A DNA stretch of 8,813 nt from an uncultured Collinsella sp. (GCA_902494375.1 CABUTL010000038.1:1-8813); one strand, 5' to 3'. Shown: positions 1 through 7,835, numbered from the stretch's first letter. The notes: generated by a model from the sequence alone, not told the origin. Translations and numbers: made by a program.

Positions 1-557
1 GCGTCGTCGATCTGCAACCCAATCTGTCGGGCCTTGGCGCGCGCCGCTGCGCGGGTGGTCTTTCCAAAACGGCGTCGCTGGCCGGTATCTTTGTGGGCTC
101 GTGGCTGGTCTCCTTTGCCTCGATGGCGATCGCGATCGGCTACGTGCGTCTGGTCGTGGGCGTCGACTTTGGCGGGCGCGAGGGGCTGTGTTTGGTGGGC
201 GGCGCCGCTTCCGCGCTTGCCGCCACGGGCTTGGGACTCTTTGTGGGCACGCTTCCCGTTAAGGGCGGCAAGGCGTCCAAGTCTGGCATCCTCACGGGCT
301 TTGCCACTACGTGCGCCCTGTTCGCCGGCCTCTACGGCGAGCCAGCGATGGCGCTTGCCGACGACGTCGCCCGCGCCTGCCCGGCTGAGTGCTGGCTCAA
401 CCCCGTCAAGCTTATCTGCGACATGTTCAACCGCCTGTATTTCTTTGAGGACTTGGGCCCCTTTGTCGTTCGCGCCGGCGCGCTGGTCCTCATGACGCTG
501 GTGTTTGTCGCCGCCGCTACGCTGATCTTTGGAAGGAGCCGCTATGAGCACCTTTAA
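1..557 (+). CDS. ABC-2-type transporter permease, C-terminal part (5' end outside window)
   Basis: The frame is open from base 3 with no stop, so the gene starts upstream; the 184 visible residues are its C-terminal part. GTG and ATG codons inside are not needed as starts. Hydrophobic segments at visible residues about 26-50, 61-84, 95-112 and 154-177 fit the last helices of an ABC-2 permease. A soluble loop follows, with an Asn-Pro-x-x-Leu-Ile motif and an aromatic Phe-x-x-Leu-Tyr-Phe stretch (residues 133-148). The gene ends in a short charged tail (Arg-Ser-Arg-Tyr). Loops and tails of this kind are typical of ABC-2 exporter subunits. The stop overlaps the next permease gene by 14 nt, so the two are probably translationally coupled and form a heterodimer in the cytoplasmic membrane. 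The ATPase partner would be expected upstream. The substrate is unknown. Confidence 0.8.
   Translation, partial: VVDLQPNLSGLGARRCAGGLSKTASLAGIFVGSWLVSFASMAIAIGYVRLVVGVDFGGREGLCLVGGAASALAATGLGLFVGTLPVKGGKASKSGILTGFATTCALFAGLYGEPAMALADDVARACPAECWLNPVKLICDMFNRLYFFEDLGPFVVRAGALVLMTLVFVAAATLIFGRSRYEHL
531..538 (+). promoter_or_regulatory. Ribosome binding site deciding the start of the second ABC-2 permease
   Basis: GGAAGGAG lies 5 nt before the ATG at 544, inside the end of the preceding gene. A TTG start at 529 is in the same frame, but using it would put this Shine-Dalgarno sequence inside the coding region. The ATG at 544 is therefore the better start. Confidence 0.75.
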
Positions 558-1749
558 GACCGCGCTTCGCATGGCGCTGGCGCACCCATTCTACCTGCTC
601 ATCTATACGGTGTTCATTTCGCTCATGGGCGTATTCATCGCGGCCTCGGTGAGCTGGAACTCGTCGCAGCTCACCGAGTACAAGCCCTACGATGCCAACG
701 TGATCGTGGCCGACCGCGACGGCAGTGATCTTTCACGTGCGCTCACCAAGCACCTAGGTTCGCGTTTTGACCTGGTCATGGGCGTCGGCGACGACACCTA
801 CGACCTTGCGGACGCGCTCTCCAAGAGCAACAGCGCCAAGGGCAGCGCCGACTGCGTGTTCTTTATCCCGGAGGGGTTTGAGGACGACCTCGTTGCAGCC
901 GCCCGCGTGGGGGAGTCCCTGCCCAAGCTCGATGTGACCTACGGTGCCGGCACCATGGCGGCGGCGCTTTCGTCTGCCGAGGCCTCGCGCTGGATCTCGC
1001 TCGCGGGCGCTGCGGCCGCACTTGAGCCCGCCGCCTCCAACGGCGACGTTGCCAAGGCCGCCGAGCATGCGGCCGCGAAGCGTGCCGAGGTCGAGATCGA
1101 GCAGGTCAAGGTCGACTCGACGGCTGCCGCCACGCTCGAGTCGTATTTCAACTTTGGCGCGTACGCGATTATCTCGTCGGTCATCGTATCGGTGGGGTTG
1201 GTGTTCTCGGGCATGAACGAGCCCGAGCGCGTGCGTCGTATGGACGCCGGCCCGGTCTCCGAGCGCCAGCGCTCGCTTGCCGTGTTCGCGGCTGCCGCAG
1301 TGCTCACCGTCTGCATCTGGTTTGTGTCGAGCATGATGGGCGTCGTGGGCTTTGCCGGCGCGGTTGCCGAGGTCGGCGTGGGTCGTGTGTGCCTGGCGCT
1401 GGCGGCGACGTTTGCCCTGGCGTGCACGCCTCTGGCCGTTGGCTTTGCCCTTTCGAGCCTGGGTGCGCGTGAGGAGCTGCTCAACGGTGTGGGCAACCTG
1501 CTCGGCATGCTCATGACGTTTTTGGGCGGCGCTTGGATGCCGCTGTCGCTCATGGGCTCGGCCGTTCAGACGGTGGCGCACTTTGTGCCGACGTATTGGG
1601 TGAACGACGCGATCGGCAAGGCGCTTGCTTCGGACCTGACGTCTGCCGTGTTGGGCGACATCGCCTGCGACCTGGGCGTCACCGTGCTCTTCGCCGCCGC
1701 CATTGCCGCCGTAGGCCTGGCTCTCGCACGCGTCAAATCCCGCGCCTAG
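544..1749 (+). CDS. ABC-2-type transporter permease (ABC2_membrane_3-like)
   Basis: A 401-residue membrane protein, probably the second transmembrane half of an ABC-2 exporter. Topology is typical: one N-terminal helix (about residues 16-38), a long extracytoplasmic domain (about 39-203), then five helices (about 204-223, 246-270, 281-304, 313-332 and 369-395). Between helices 5 and 6 lies a Phe-Val-Pro-Thr-Tyr-Trp segment (residues 347-352), a motif common near the last helices of ABC-2 permeases. The extracytoplasmic domain is Ala-rich between residues 137 and 180. The ATG at 544 is chosen because of the RBS at 531-538. The gene overlaps the upstream permease by 14 nt, indicating one operon and a likely heterodimer. 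No ATPase for this pair is in the window; the ATPase at 1831 matches the FtsX-type permease beside it better. Substrate cannot be read from the sequence; drug, lipid or peptide export are all possible for the family. Confidence 0.82.
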   Translation: MSTFKTALRMALAHPFYLLIYTVFISLMGVFIAASVSWNSSQLTEYKPYDANVIVADRDGSDLSRALTKHLGSRFDLVMGVGDDTYDLADALSKSNSAKGSADCVFFIPEGFEDDLVAAARVGESLPKLDVTYGAGTMAAALSSAEASRWISLAGAAAALEPAASNGDVAKAAEHAAAKRAEVEIEQVKVDSTAAATLESYFNFGAYAIISSVIVSVGLVFSGMNEPERVRRMDAGPVSERQRSLAVFAAAAVLTVCIWFVSSMMGVVGFAGAVAEVGVGRVCLALAATFALACTPLAVGFALSSLGAREELLNGVGNLLGMLMTFLGGAWMPLSLMGSAVQTVAHFVPTYWVNDAIGKALASDLTSAVLGDIACDLGVTVLFAAAIAAVGLALARVKSRA

Positions 1750-1783
1750 TCTGAAATAAATCCTAGGCCTCGCCCCAAAATAG

Positions 1784-1820
1784 TTCGCCAAGGTTTACTA
1801 TTACGTTCATAAAGTAGTAC
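1784..1820 (+). promoter_or_regulatory. Possible promoter region upstream of the ATPase/FtsX operon
   Basis: The 81-nt gap between the ABC-2 permease and the ATPase gene is AT-rich compared with its surroundings. It offers only weak sigma-70-like elements: TTCGCC at 1784 with CATAAA at 1808 (18-nt spacer), or TTTACT at 1794 with TAGTAC at 1815 (15-nt spacer). I saw no clear terminator hairpin in the gap, so read-through from the ABC-2 genes is also possible. Confidence 0.3.
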
Positions 1821-1830
1821 GAGGCTAACA

Positions 1831-2556
<726 letters not shown>

Positions 2557-2564
2557 GCGACGCC

Positions 2565-5231
2565 ATGACACCTCTCGCAAAACGTCTCCCGCGCGAGCTG
2601 CGCCGCAATATCGGCAAGTACCTGGGCATCTTTTTGCTTATGTGCGGAAGCATCGCTCTCACCTCGGGCTTTTTGCTCGCAGCGCATTCCATCGGCTGCC
2701 TTATCGATGACATGCGCGATGCGTACGCGATTGAGGACGGCCGCGTGACCACCTCCTTCGAGGCCACCAAAGACCAGCTCAAGGCGGCCGAGGATGCAGC
2801 CGGCGACGTCGGCGGCGTTACGCTCTACAAGAATTTCTCCATCGACGCCATCATCAAAAAGACCGCCGGCGACGACGGCACCAAGCGCACGCTGCGCACC
2901 TATGCGCACCGCACCAAGGTGGACATTGCGTCCTACTGTGAGGGCAGGCGGCCCAAGACGGAAGACGAGGTGGCCATCGACCGCGTTTTTGCCACCAATA
3001 ACAACCTGTCCGTGGGCGATAAGGTTGAGCTTGAGGGCCGCATCTACACCATCTGCGGCATCATGACTCAGCCCGATAGCCAGGCGCTGTTCCTCAACAA
3101 CTCCGACTTTACGGTGAACACCATCACCTATGGCGTGGCCGAGGTCACCGACGCTGGCTTTGCCGCGCTCGAGGACGCCGGCGGTGCGCCTGCCTACACC
3201 TACTCCTTCACCTTTGCCGATCGCGACCTCCCCACCGCGGATCGCATCGATGCGGAGCAGGATATGGTCGAGGCACTGACCGATGCCGATGCGCGCGTGG
3301 ACGATCTGATCGACGCCGATTCCAATCAGGGCATTGGCTATGCGCGCGACGACGTGGACGGCGACTCCATGATGTGGATGACGCTGCTCGACATCATCAT
3401 CGTGATCATGGCGTTTGTCTTTGTGGTCCTTACCGACGCCACCATCGAGGAGGAGAGCGCCATCATCGGCACGCTGCTCGCCAGCGGCTATCGTCGACGC
3501 GAGATCGTGCTGCACTACCTTGCGCTTCCCGCCATCGTGGGCGTGGTCGCGGCGCTTTTGGGCACTGCGCTCGGCGTTGTGTTCTTTACCGAGCCCATGC
3601 GCAGCCTCTATTACGGTTCGTACAGCCTGCCGCCCTTCCAGGTGTACTGGAGCTGGGAGATCTTTGTGAAGTGCGCCGTGGTTCCCGCCGCCGCGCTCAT
3701 CCTCATCACGCTGGTGGGTCTGCTTCACAAGATGGGCAAGACGCCGTTGCAGTTCCTTCGTCACGAGGCGAGTGGCAAATCGGGCACCAAGCGCGGCCTG
3801 CAGCTGCCGGAGCGCATGGGTTTTGTTTCCCGCTTCCGCCTGCGTATCTTCCTGCGCAATCTGGGCAACTTCGCCACGCTCTTCGTGGGCATCGCGTTTG
3901 CCTCGCTGCTACTGCTCTTTGGCCTGGCGATTCTGCCCACGATGACGCACTATGCGGACAACCTCGAGACAAGCCTGGTCGCCGAGCACCAGTACACGCT
4001 CAAGGCGCCGCTGGAGCTCGAGGGTACTGCCGAGGAGCGCGAGCAGTGGTCGGCACTCGAGCGCTTGCAGTCGGTTGACGGCGCGCTGCTTTCCGCCGCT
4101 CAGGATGCCGATGACGAGCTTGACGACGCGGCCGATGCGGCGCAGGCGGCAGCCGATGACGCGACCGCATCTCCGTCTGCCGAGAGCCTGACTGCGGCGC
4201 TGGATGCGCTTGCAAACGTCCAGGACAAGAAGGATGCGCTTTATGCGCGCCTCGATGACCTTGCCGATGCCCTCGGCTGCGACCGCGACGAGGCTATCGA
4301 CCTGATCGACAAGGCCTCTAAGATCGGCGCTGACAACGACGACATTCACCCGGTTAACACGACCGATAACGGTGCAGACAAGATTGCGCAGACCGAGAAA
4401 TATGCCGTTTACCAGCTGCAATACGACCGCGGCGATGGAAATGGGCAGGAGACGATTTCCGTCTACGGCATCTCGCCCGATTCGCGCTATTGGAAAGACC
4501 TCAACGTTGGCGATGGGCGCGTCGTCTTTGGCGGCGGCCTGCTCGACAAGTTTGGCTGGAGCGAGGGCCAGAAGGTCACGCTCATCGACAAGTACGAGGG
4601 GGAGCATTATTCCCTTGAGTACGCGGGCAAGGACTGTGCCTGGGGCTCCAAGTCGGACATGAATATCTATATGAGTATCGACGACTTTAACGAGCTGTTC
4701 GACAACGACGCCGCCTACTTTAACGGCTATGTGAGCGACGAGAAGCTCGACCTCGATGCTCGTTACTTTGCCGGCGACACCACGCCCGACGACATGCGGG
4801 CCGTGGGCGACCAGTTCATCGGCATGATGAGCAAAATGATCGGCATGATGATCGGGCTCGCGGTGTTTATCTTCCTGCTGTTTATGTACCTGCTGACCAA
4901 GGCGGTGATCGACCACAGCGCCCGTTCGATCAGCTACATGAAAGTCTCTGGCTATCGCGATAGCGAGATCTCGCATCTGTACATCCGCTCGATCACGTTG
5001 TGCGTGGCAGCGTCGCTCGTGCTGAGCCTGCCGGTCATTATTGGCTCGCTCACGGCCATCTTCCGCTCGATGCTGCTCGCCTACAACGGCAATATCGAGA
5101 TCTACGTGCCCGCTTGGTCCATGGCTGCATGCGTCGGCATTGGCTTTGCGACCTACCTGGTCGTGGCGCTGCTACACATGCGTTCCATCAAACGTGTGGG
5201 CCTGGCCGAAGCTCTCAAGGTGCAGGAGTAG
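2565..5231 (+). CDS. ABC transporter permease with two FtsX domains
   Basis: An 888-residue membrane permease partnering the ATPase just upstream. It has a duplicated architecture. Helix 1 is at about residues 18-40, followed by an extracytoplasmic domain (about 41-275) and an FtsX domain with helices at about 276-294, 319-342 and 366-388. Helix 5 is at about 437-458, followed by a second extracytoplasmic domain (about 459-757) and a second FtsX domain with helices at about 759-782, 810-832 and 850-872. In both FtsX domains a Ser-Gly-Tyr-Arg motif follows the first helix (Ala-Ser-Gly-Tyr-Arg-Arg; Val-Ser-Gly-Tyr-Arg-Asp), as expected for the coupling region that contacts the ATPase. Transporters of this group act as mechanotransmitters or move lipids and peptides; the substrate here is unknown. 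Residues about 505-593 form an acidic Ala/Asp-rich segment. ATG 2565 has only a weak Shine-Dalgarno and probably depends on coupling to the ATPase; TTG 2550, overlapping it, is an alternative. The stop codon lies inside the repeat cluster. Confidence 0.9.
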   Translation: MTPLAKRLPRELRRNIGKYLGIFLLMCGSIALTSGFLLAAHSIGCLIDDMRDAYAIEDGRVTTSFEATKDQLKAAEDAAGDVGGVTLYKNFSIDAIIKKTAGDDGTKRTLRTYAHRTKVDIASYCEGRRPKTEDEVAIDRVFATNNNLSVGDKVELEGRIYTICGIMTQPDSQALFLNNSDFTVNTITYGVAEVTDAGFAALEDAGGAPAYTYSFTFADRDLPTADRIDAEQDMVEALTDADARVDDLIDADSNQGIGYARDDVDGDSMMWMTLLDIIIVIMAFVFVVLTDATIEEESAIIGTLLASGYRRREIVLHYLALPAIVGVVAALLGTALGVVFFTEPMRSLYYGSYSLPPFQVYWSWEIFVKCAVVPAAALILITLVGLLHKMGKTPLQFLRHEASGKSGTKRGLQLPERMGFVSRFRLRIFLRNLGNFATLFVGIAFASLLLLFGLAILPTMTHYADNLETSLVAEHQYTLKAPLELEGTAEEREQWSALERLQSVDGALLSAAQDADDELDDAADAAQAAADDATASPSAESLTAALDALANVQDKKDALYARLDDLADALGCDRDEAIDLIDKASKIGADNDDIHPVNTTDNGADKIAQTEKYAVYQLQYDRGDGNGQETISVYGISPDSRYWKDLNVGDGRVVFGGGLLDKFGWSEGQKVTLIDKYEGEHYSLEYAGKDCAWGSKSDMNIYMSIDDFNELFDNDAAYFNGYVSDEKLDLDARYFAGDTTPDDMRAVGDQFIGMMSKMIGMMIGLAVFIFLLFMYLLTKAVIDHSARSISYMKVSGYRDSEISHLYIRSITLCVAASLVLSLPVIIGSLTAIFRSMLLAYNGNIEIYVPAWSMAACVGIGFATYLVVALLHMRSIKRVGLAEALKVQE

Positions 5232-5275
5232 TCATCGGGGACAGTCTTAAACGACTAGTCATCGGGGACAGTCTT
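5229..5275 (+). repeat. Exact 20-bp direct repeat pair
   Basis: TAGTCATCGGGGACAGTCTT occurs at 5229-5248 and again, without a mismatch, at 5256-5275 (27-nt period). The first three bases of the first copy are the stop codon of the FtsX-type permease. The 7-nt spacer completes the palindrome GACTAGTC at 5253-5260, overlapping the start of the second copy. Confidence 0.9.
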
Positions 5276-5318
5276 TGCTGACTTGCCGGCTCGCCGGCCG
5301 GCTGGAAAGGACTGTCCC
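5265..5318 (+). repeat. Long imperfect hairpin within the repeat cluster
   Basis: GGGACAGTC (5265-5273) pairs fully with GACTGTCCC (5310-5318). TTT at 5274-5276 continues the stem with AAA at 5306-5308 past a single bulged G at 5309. Inside it a second stem, GCCGGC at 5285-5290 with GCCGGC at 5297-5302, closes a 6-nt loop. There is no T-run after the hairpin, so it is not a standard intrinsic terminator. It could still stabilise the 3' end of the transporter mRNA or block exonucleases, as REP hairpins do elsewhere. Confidence 0.75.
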
Positions 5319-5419
5319 TAGCTGCCGGCACTTGGGGACTGTCTCCAACTGCCGGGTGGCGAAAGAGTGTCCCCTGCGACTACTCATTTAAGAACATCCC
5401 CAATGACTAGGTGCCGTAC

Positions 5420-5450
5420 TTGACTTTAACTCTGCTTTAACTGGTACCAT
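5420..5450 (+). promoter_or_regulatory. Probable promoter of the DUF362 gene
   Basis: TTGACT at 5420-5425 is a good -35 match. TACCAT at 5445-5450 is the nearest -10-like hexamer, with a 19-nt spacer that is longer than ideal. Between them lie two CTTTAACT octamers (5424-5431 and 5435-5442) whose starts are 11 nt apart. The position just after the repeat cluster and 43 nt before the start codon supports a promoter here. Confidence 0.42.
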
Positions 5451-5478
5451 CCTCTATGTCTGTAACGCCATATAGACC

Positions 5479-5484
5479 GAGGGG
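5479..5484 (+). promoter_or_regulatory. Ribosome binding site of the DUF362 gene
   Basis: GAGGGG lies 8 nt before the ATG at 5493, fixing that codon as the start. Confidence 0.7.
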
Positions 5485-5492
5485 ATAGATCT

Positions 5493-6698
5493 ATGACCGC
5501 AACTGCACCCGCAGCACCCGCTAAGGTGTACTTCACCAACCTGCGCACGCATGCTCGCGAGAGCCAGCTCGACAAGCTCAAGCGCCTCATCCGTCACGCC
5601 GGAATTGAGCAGATCGACTTTGAGAACAAGTTCGTCGCCATCAAGATTCACTTTGGCGAGCTGGGCAACCTGAGCTTTTTGCGCCCCAACTACGCCCGCG
5701 CCGTCGCGGACGTCGTGAAGGAGCTGGGCGGCAAGCCCTTCCTCACCGACTGCAATACGCTCTATGTCGGTAGCCGCAAAAACGCGCTCGAGCACATCGA
5801 TACCGCCTACCAGAACGGCTTTACCCCGTATGCTACGGGTTGCCAGATCATCATTGCCGACGGCCTCAAGGGCACCGACGAGGCGCTCGTCCCGGTCGAG
5901 GGCGGCGAGTACGTGCACGAGGCCAAGATCGGTCAGGCGCTCATGGATGCCGATATCGTGATCAGCCTCACCCACTTTAAGGGCCATGAGCAGGCCGGTT
6001 TTGGCGGCGCCATGAAGAACCTGGGCATGGGAGGCGGCAGCCGTGCCGGCAAGATGGAGCAGCATGCCGCCGGCAAGCCGAACGTCGCGACCGAGCACTG
6101 CGTTGGCTGCCATGCCTGCGAAAAGATCTGCGCGCACAACGCTATCTCGTTCGACGGCACCCGCGAGCGCGAGCTTGCCAGCGGCGCTACTCGCACGGTG
6201 CACGTGGCTGCCATCGACCACGATCGCTGCGTGGGCTGCGGACGCTGCATTGCGGCATGCAACCAGGACTGCATCAAGCCCGGTTATGAGGCCGCGGCCG
6301 ACGTGCTCAACTGCAAGATCGCCGAGTATACGAAGGCCGTCGTCGACGGCCGCCCGAGCTTCCACATCTCGCTTGCCATGGACATCAGTCCCAACTGCGA
6401 CTGCCATCCTGAAAACGATACGCCTATCGTCAACGACATCGGCATGTTCGCGAGCTTCGACCCGGTCGCCATCGACCAGGCCTGCGCCGACGCCGTCATG
6501 GCGTCTGAGCCGCTGCCCAACACCGAGCTCACCGATAGCGCGGCCAAGATGGAGCACAACCACGAGCATCTGGAGGGCGAGCAGGCCAAGGATCCCTTCT
6601 GCATCACGCATCCCGACACCGACTGGCGCGTGTGCATCGCGCACGCCGAGAAGATCGGCCTGGGCACGAGCAAGTACGAGCTCATCGAGGTCAAGTAG
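5493..6698 (+). CDS. DUF362 domain protein with two [4Fe-4S] ferredoxin motifs
   Basis: A 401-residue, probably cytoplasmic iron-sulfur protein. The DUF362 part spans roughly residues 10-195 and resumes after the ferredoxin insert. Recognisable family segments are Lys-Ile-His-Phe-Gly-Glu (51-56), Leu-Thr-Asp-Cys-Asn-Thr-Leu-Tyr (84-91), His-Phe-Lys-Gly-His-Glu (161-166) followed by a Gly-rich stretch, and Ser-Phe-Asp-Pro-Val-Ala-Ile-Asp (321-328). Two ferredoxin-type motifs are complete: Cys203, 206, 209, 213 and Cys246, 249, 252, 256, each CX2CX2CX3C, with an extra Cys260. A CDC pair (302, 304) probably belongs to the family core. A His-rich stretch, His-Asn-His-Glu-His, lies at 355-359. No signal peptide or membrane helix is seen. 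Family members are presumed electron carriers or iron-sulfur enzymes, but no reaction is established to my knowledge. The gene stands alone, with its own promoter-like region, RBS and terminator. Confidence 0.88.
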   Translation: MTATAPAAPAKVYFTNLRTHARESQLDKLKRLIRHAGIEQIDFENKFVAIKIHFGELGNLSFLRPNYARAVADVVKELGGKPFLTDCNTLYVGSRKNALEHIDTAYQNGFTPYATGCQIIIADGLKGTDEALVPVEGGEYVHEAKIGQALMDADIVISLTHFKGHEQAGFGGAMKNLGMGGGSRAGKMEQHAAGKPNVATEHCVGCHACEKICAHNAISFDGTRERELASGATRTVHVAAIDHDRCVGCGRCIAACNQDCIKPGYEAAADVLNCKIAEYTKAVVDGRPSFHISLAMDISPNCDCHPENDTPIVNDIGMFASFDPVAIDQACADAVMASEPLPNTELTDSAAKMEHNHEHLEGEQAKDPFCITHPDTDWRVCIAHAEKIGLGTSKYELIEVK

Positions 6699-6745
6699 CG
6701 TCGTCCTATTGGACAAACCAAGCGCCTTTGTGGCGTTAGTTGAGT

Positions 6746-6784
6746 AAAAGCCGCCCACGAGCACAACGCTCGCGGGCGGCTTTT
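6746..6784. terminator. Bidirectional rho-independent terminator
   Basis: AAAAGCCGCCC (6746-6756) and GGGCGGCTTTT (6774-6784) are perfect 11-nt inverted arms. After one A/C mismatch the stem continues as CGAGC (6758-6762) with GCTCG (6768-6772) around the loop ACAAC. The hairpin ends in a T-run on both strands. It lies between the + strand DUF362 gene and the - strand hydrolase gene, which converge on it, so it probably ends both transcripts. Confidence 0.9.
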
Positions 6785-6862
6785 CAGAAGTGCGGTGAAA
6801 AATCGAATACCGCCGACCACAAACCGATTTTTGGCAACAAAACCCCAGACGTTGCTTTTTGC

Positions 6863-7828
6863 CTAATAATTCTTGTCGAGGAAGTCGTCGACCGTATTCC
6901 AGTAGAGCTCGGGGTCAACTTGCGCGCTCTTGGCGTGGGTGGCGCCGTGGATAGTGAGCTTCTGTTTAACCTTGCTGGCGCACGCGTCGTAGTTTTGGTC
7001 GAGCATGTCGTACGGCACAAAGGTGTCCTGGTCGCCGTGGATAAACAGCATGGGAACCGTCGCGTGTTTGAGTTGCTCCACACTGCTCGCCTTATGAAAG
7101 TCGTAGCCCGCGCGCACGTTGCACACCAAGTTTGCTACATCGAGCAAGGGAAAGCTGGGCAGGCTGAACACGTCCTTGAGCTGCAGGGAAAACTCGTCCC
7201 AAACACTCGTATAACCGCAGTCCTCGATAATGCATTTCACGTTTGCGGGCAGAGATTCCCCCGCGAAGTTCATGGCGGTTGCCGCACCCATCGACTCGCC
7301 AAAGACCAGGATGCGCGCCTCGGGGTCAGCCTGAACGATTCGCTCGATCCATGCGACGATGTCGAGGCGCTCGGGCCAGCCCATGCCGATATAGTCGCCG
7401 CCGGAGCGCTCGTGGGCGCGGGCGGCGGGTGCGAGTACGTTCATGCCACGGTCGTGGAAGCGTTTGGCGTATCGGGCCATACCGATGGGCTCGTTGGTAT
7501 ATCCATGCAGGCAGACGGCGTAGTCGTGCGTGCTCTCCGACGCAGCAAAATACCAGGCGGCAAGCTCGGTCCCGTCGTCCGCGGTGAGGTTGCTGCTCTT
7601 GCGGTTCTCTTTAAACCATGCCCGCGCCTCGGTATCCTCGGCATCCGGCTGCTCACCTTCTTTGTCGTTCTTGCTATCCTGCATCATCTTCATGGTGTAT
7701 GGCGCGCGGGGATTCAGCGCGAAGTCAAACAGAAAGTTGCCGGCAAATCCGAGCAGCGCAACGACAACCACCAGTGCAACGATGCCGGCTATCTTGAGCT
7801 TTCGATGGGAACGTGCGTTTTGAGCCAT
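6863..7828 (-). CDS. Membrane-anchored alpha/beta hydrolase (YqkD-like)
   Basis: A 321-residue serine hydrolase with an N-terminal membrane anchor (about residues 12-34, after a basic start), so the catalytic domain probably sits outside the cytoplasmic membrane. An acidic, charged linker covers about residues 50-78. The alpha/beta hydrolase fold has its oxyanion-hole His108-Gly109-Tyr, nucleophile elbow Gly-Glu-Ser179-Met-Gly, a Gly-Asp-Gln-Asp268-Thr-Phe-Val-Pro segment giving the acid, and His298 in Gly-Ala-Thr-His. The catalytic triad is therefore complete. The segment Gly-Asp-Tyr-Ile-Gly-Met-Gly-Trp (144-151) is typical of the YqkD-like group. In the usual Asp-x-Arg-x-His-Gly-x-Ser region the first Asp is Ala135 and the Gly is Glu140. 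The substrate is unknown; esterase or peptidase activity would fit. AGGAGA at 7836-7841, 7 nt before the ATG, fixes the start. The gene has its own promoter and converges on the terminator at 6746-6784. Confidence 0.87.
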   Translation of the reverse strand: MAQNARSHRKLKIAGIVALVVVVALLGFAGNFLFDFALNPRAPYTMKMMQDSKNDKEGEQPDAEDTEARAWFKENRKSSNLTADDGTELAAWYFAASESTHDYAVCLHGYTNEPIGMARYAKRFHDRGMNVLAPAARAHERSGGDYIGMGWPERLDIVAWIERIVQADPEARILVFGESMGAATAMNFAGESLPANVKCIIEDCGYTSVWDEFSLQLKDVFSLPSFPLLDVANLVCNVRAGYDFHKASSVEQLKHATVPMLFIHGDQDTFVPYDMLDQNYDACASKVKQKLTIHGATHAKSAQVDPELYWNTVDDFLDKNY

Positions 7829-7835
7829 GCGGTAT

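Larger units (their letters stand above)
5229..5410. repeat. REP/BIME-like cluster of GGGGACAGTC-type repeats
   Basis: About 180 nt of noncoding sequence built from copies of one motif in both orientations. Forward copies begin at 5229 and 5256. Reverse copies are AAAGGACTGTCCCT (5306-5319) and a degenerate AAAGAGTGTCCCC (5362-5374). A near-palindrome, TTGGGGACTGTCTCCAA, spans 5332-5348. The far end carries TCCCCAATGACTA (5397-5409), the inverted form of the TAGTCATCGGGGA start with 12 of 13 bases matching, so the whole block is bounded by inverted ends. GC-rich CTGCCGG segments alternate with the copies. Arrangements of this kind are known for REP elements mobilised by REP-associated tyrosine transposases (RAYTs), and for small nonautonomous elements. 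No transposase is in the window. Assignment to the REP class is inferred from structure only. Confidence 0.72.

Noticed and set aside
754..1791. Long - strand open frame (345 codons) opposite the ABC-2 permease
   Set aside because: Antisense shadow of a high-GC gene; the encoded Arg/His/Gly-rich sequence has no family features and no start signals.
3909..4976. Long - strand open frame (355 codons) opposite the FtsX permease
   Set aside because: Another antisense shadow, rich in Val/Arg/His, with no recognisable domain or RBS.
5229..5410. CRISPR array
   Set aside because: The copies occur in both orientations, with unequal spacing and degenerate sequence, unlike uniform direct repeats with unique spacers.
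5454..6764. Long - strand open frame (436 codons) opposite the DUF362 gene
   Set aside because: The + strand has intact ferredoxin motifs, an RBS and a terminator; the antisense frame has none of these.
6834..6860. Second hairpin-plus-T-run on the + strand (GCAAC/GTTGC then TTTTT)
   Set aside because: The stem is only 5 bp with a 12-nt loop, and the strong terminator at 6746-6784 already explains transcript ends here.
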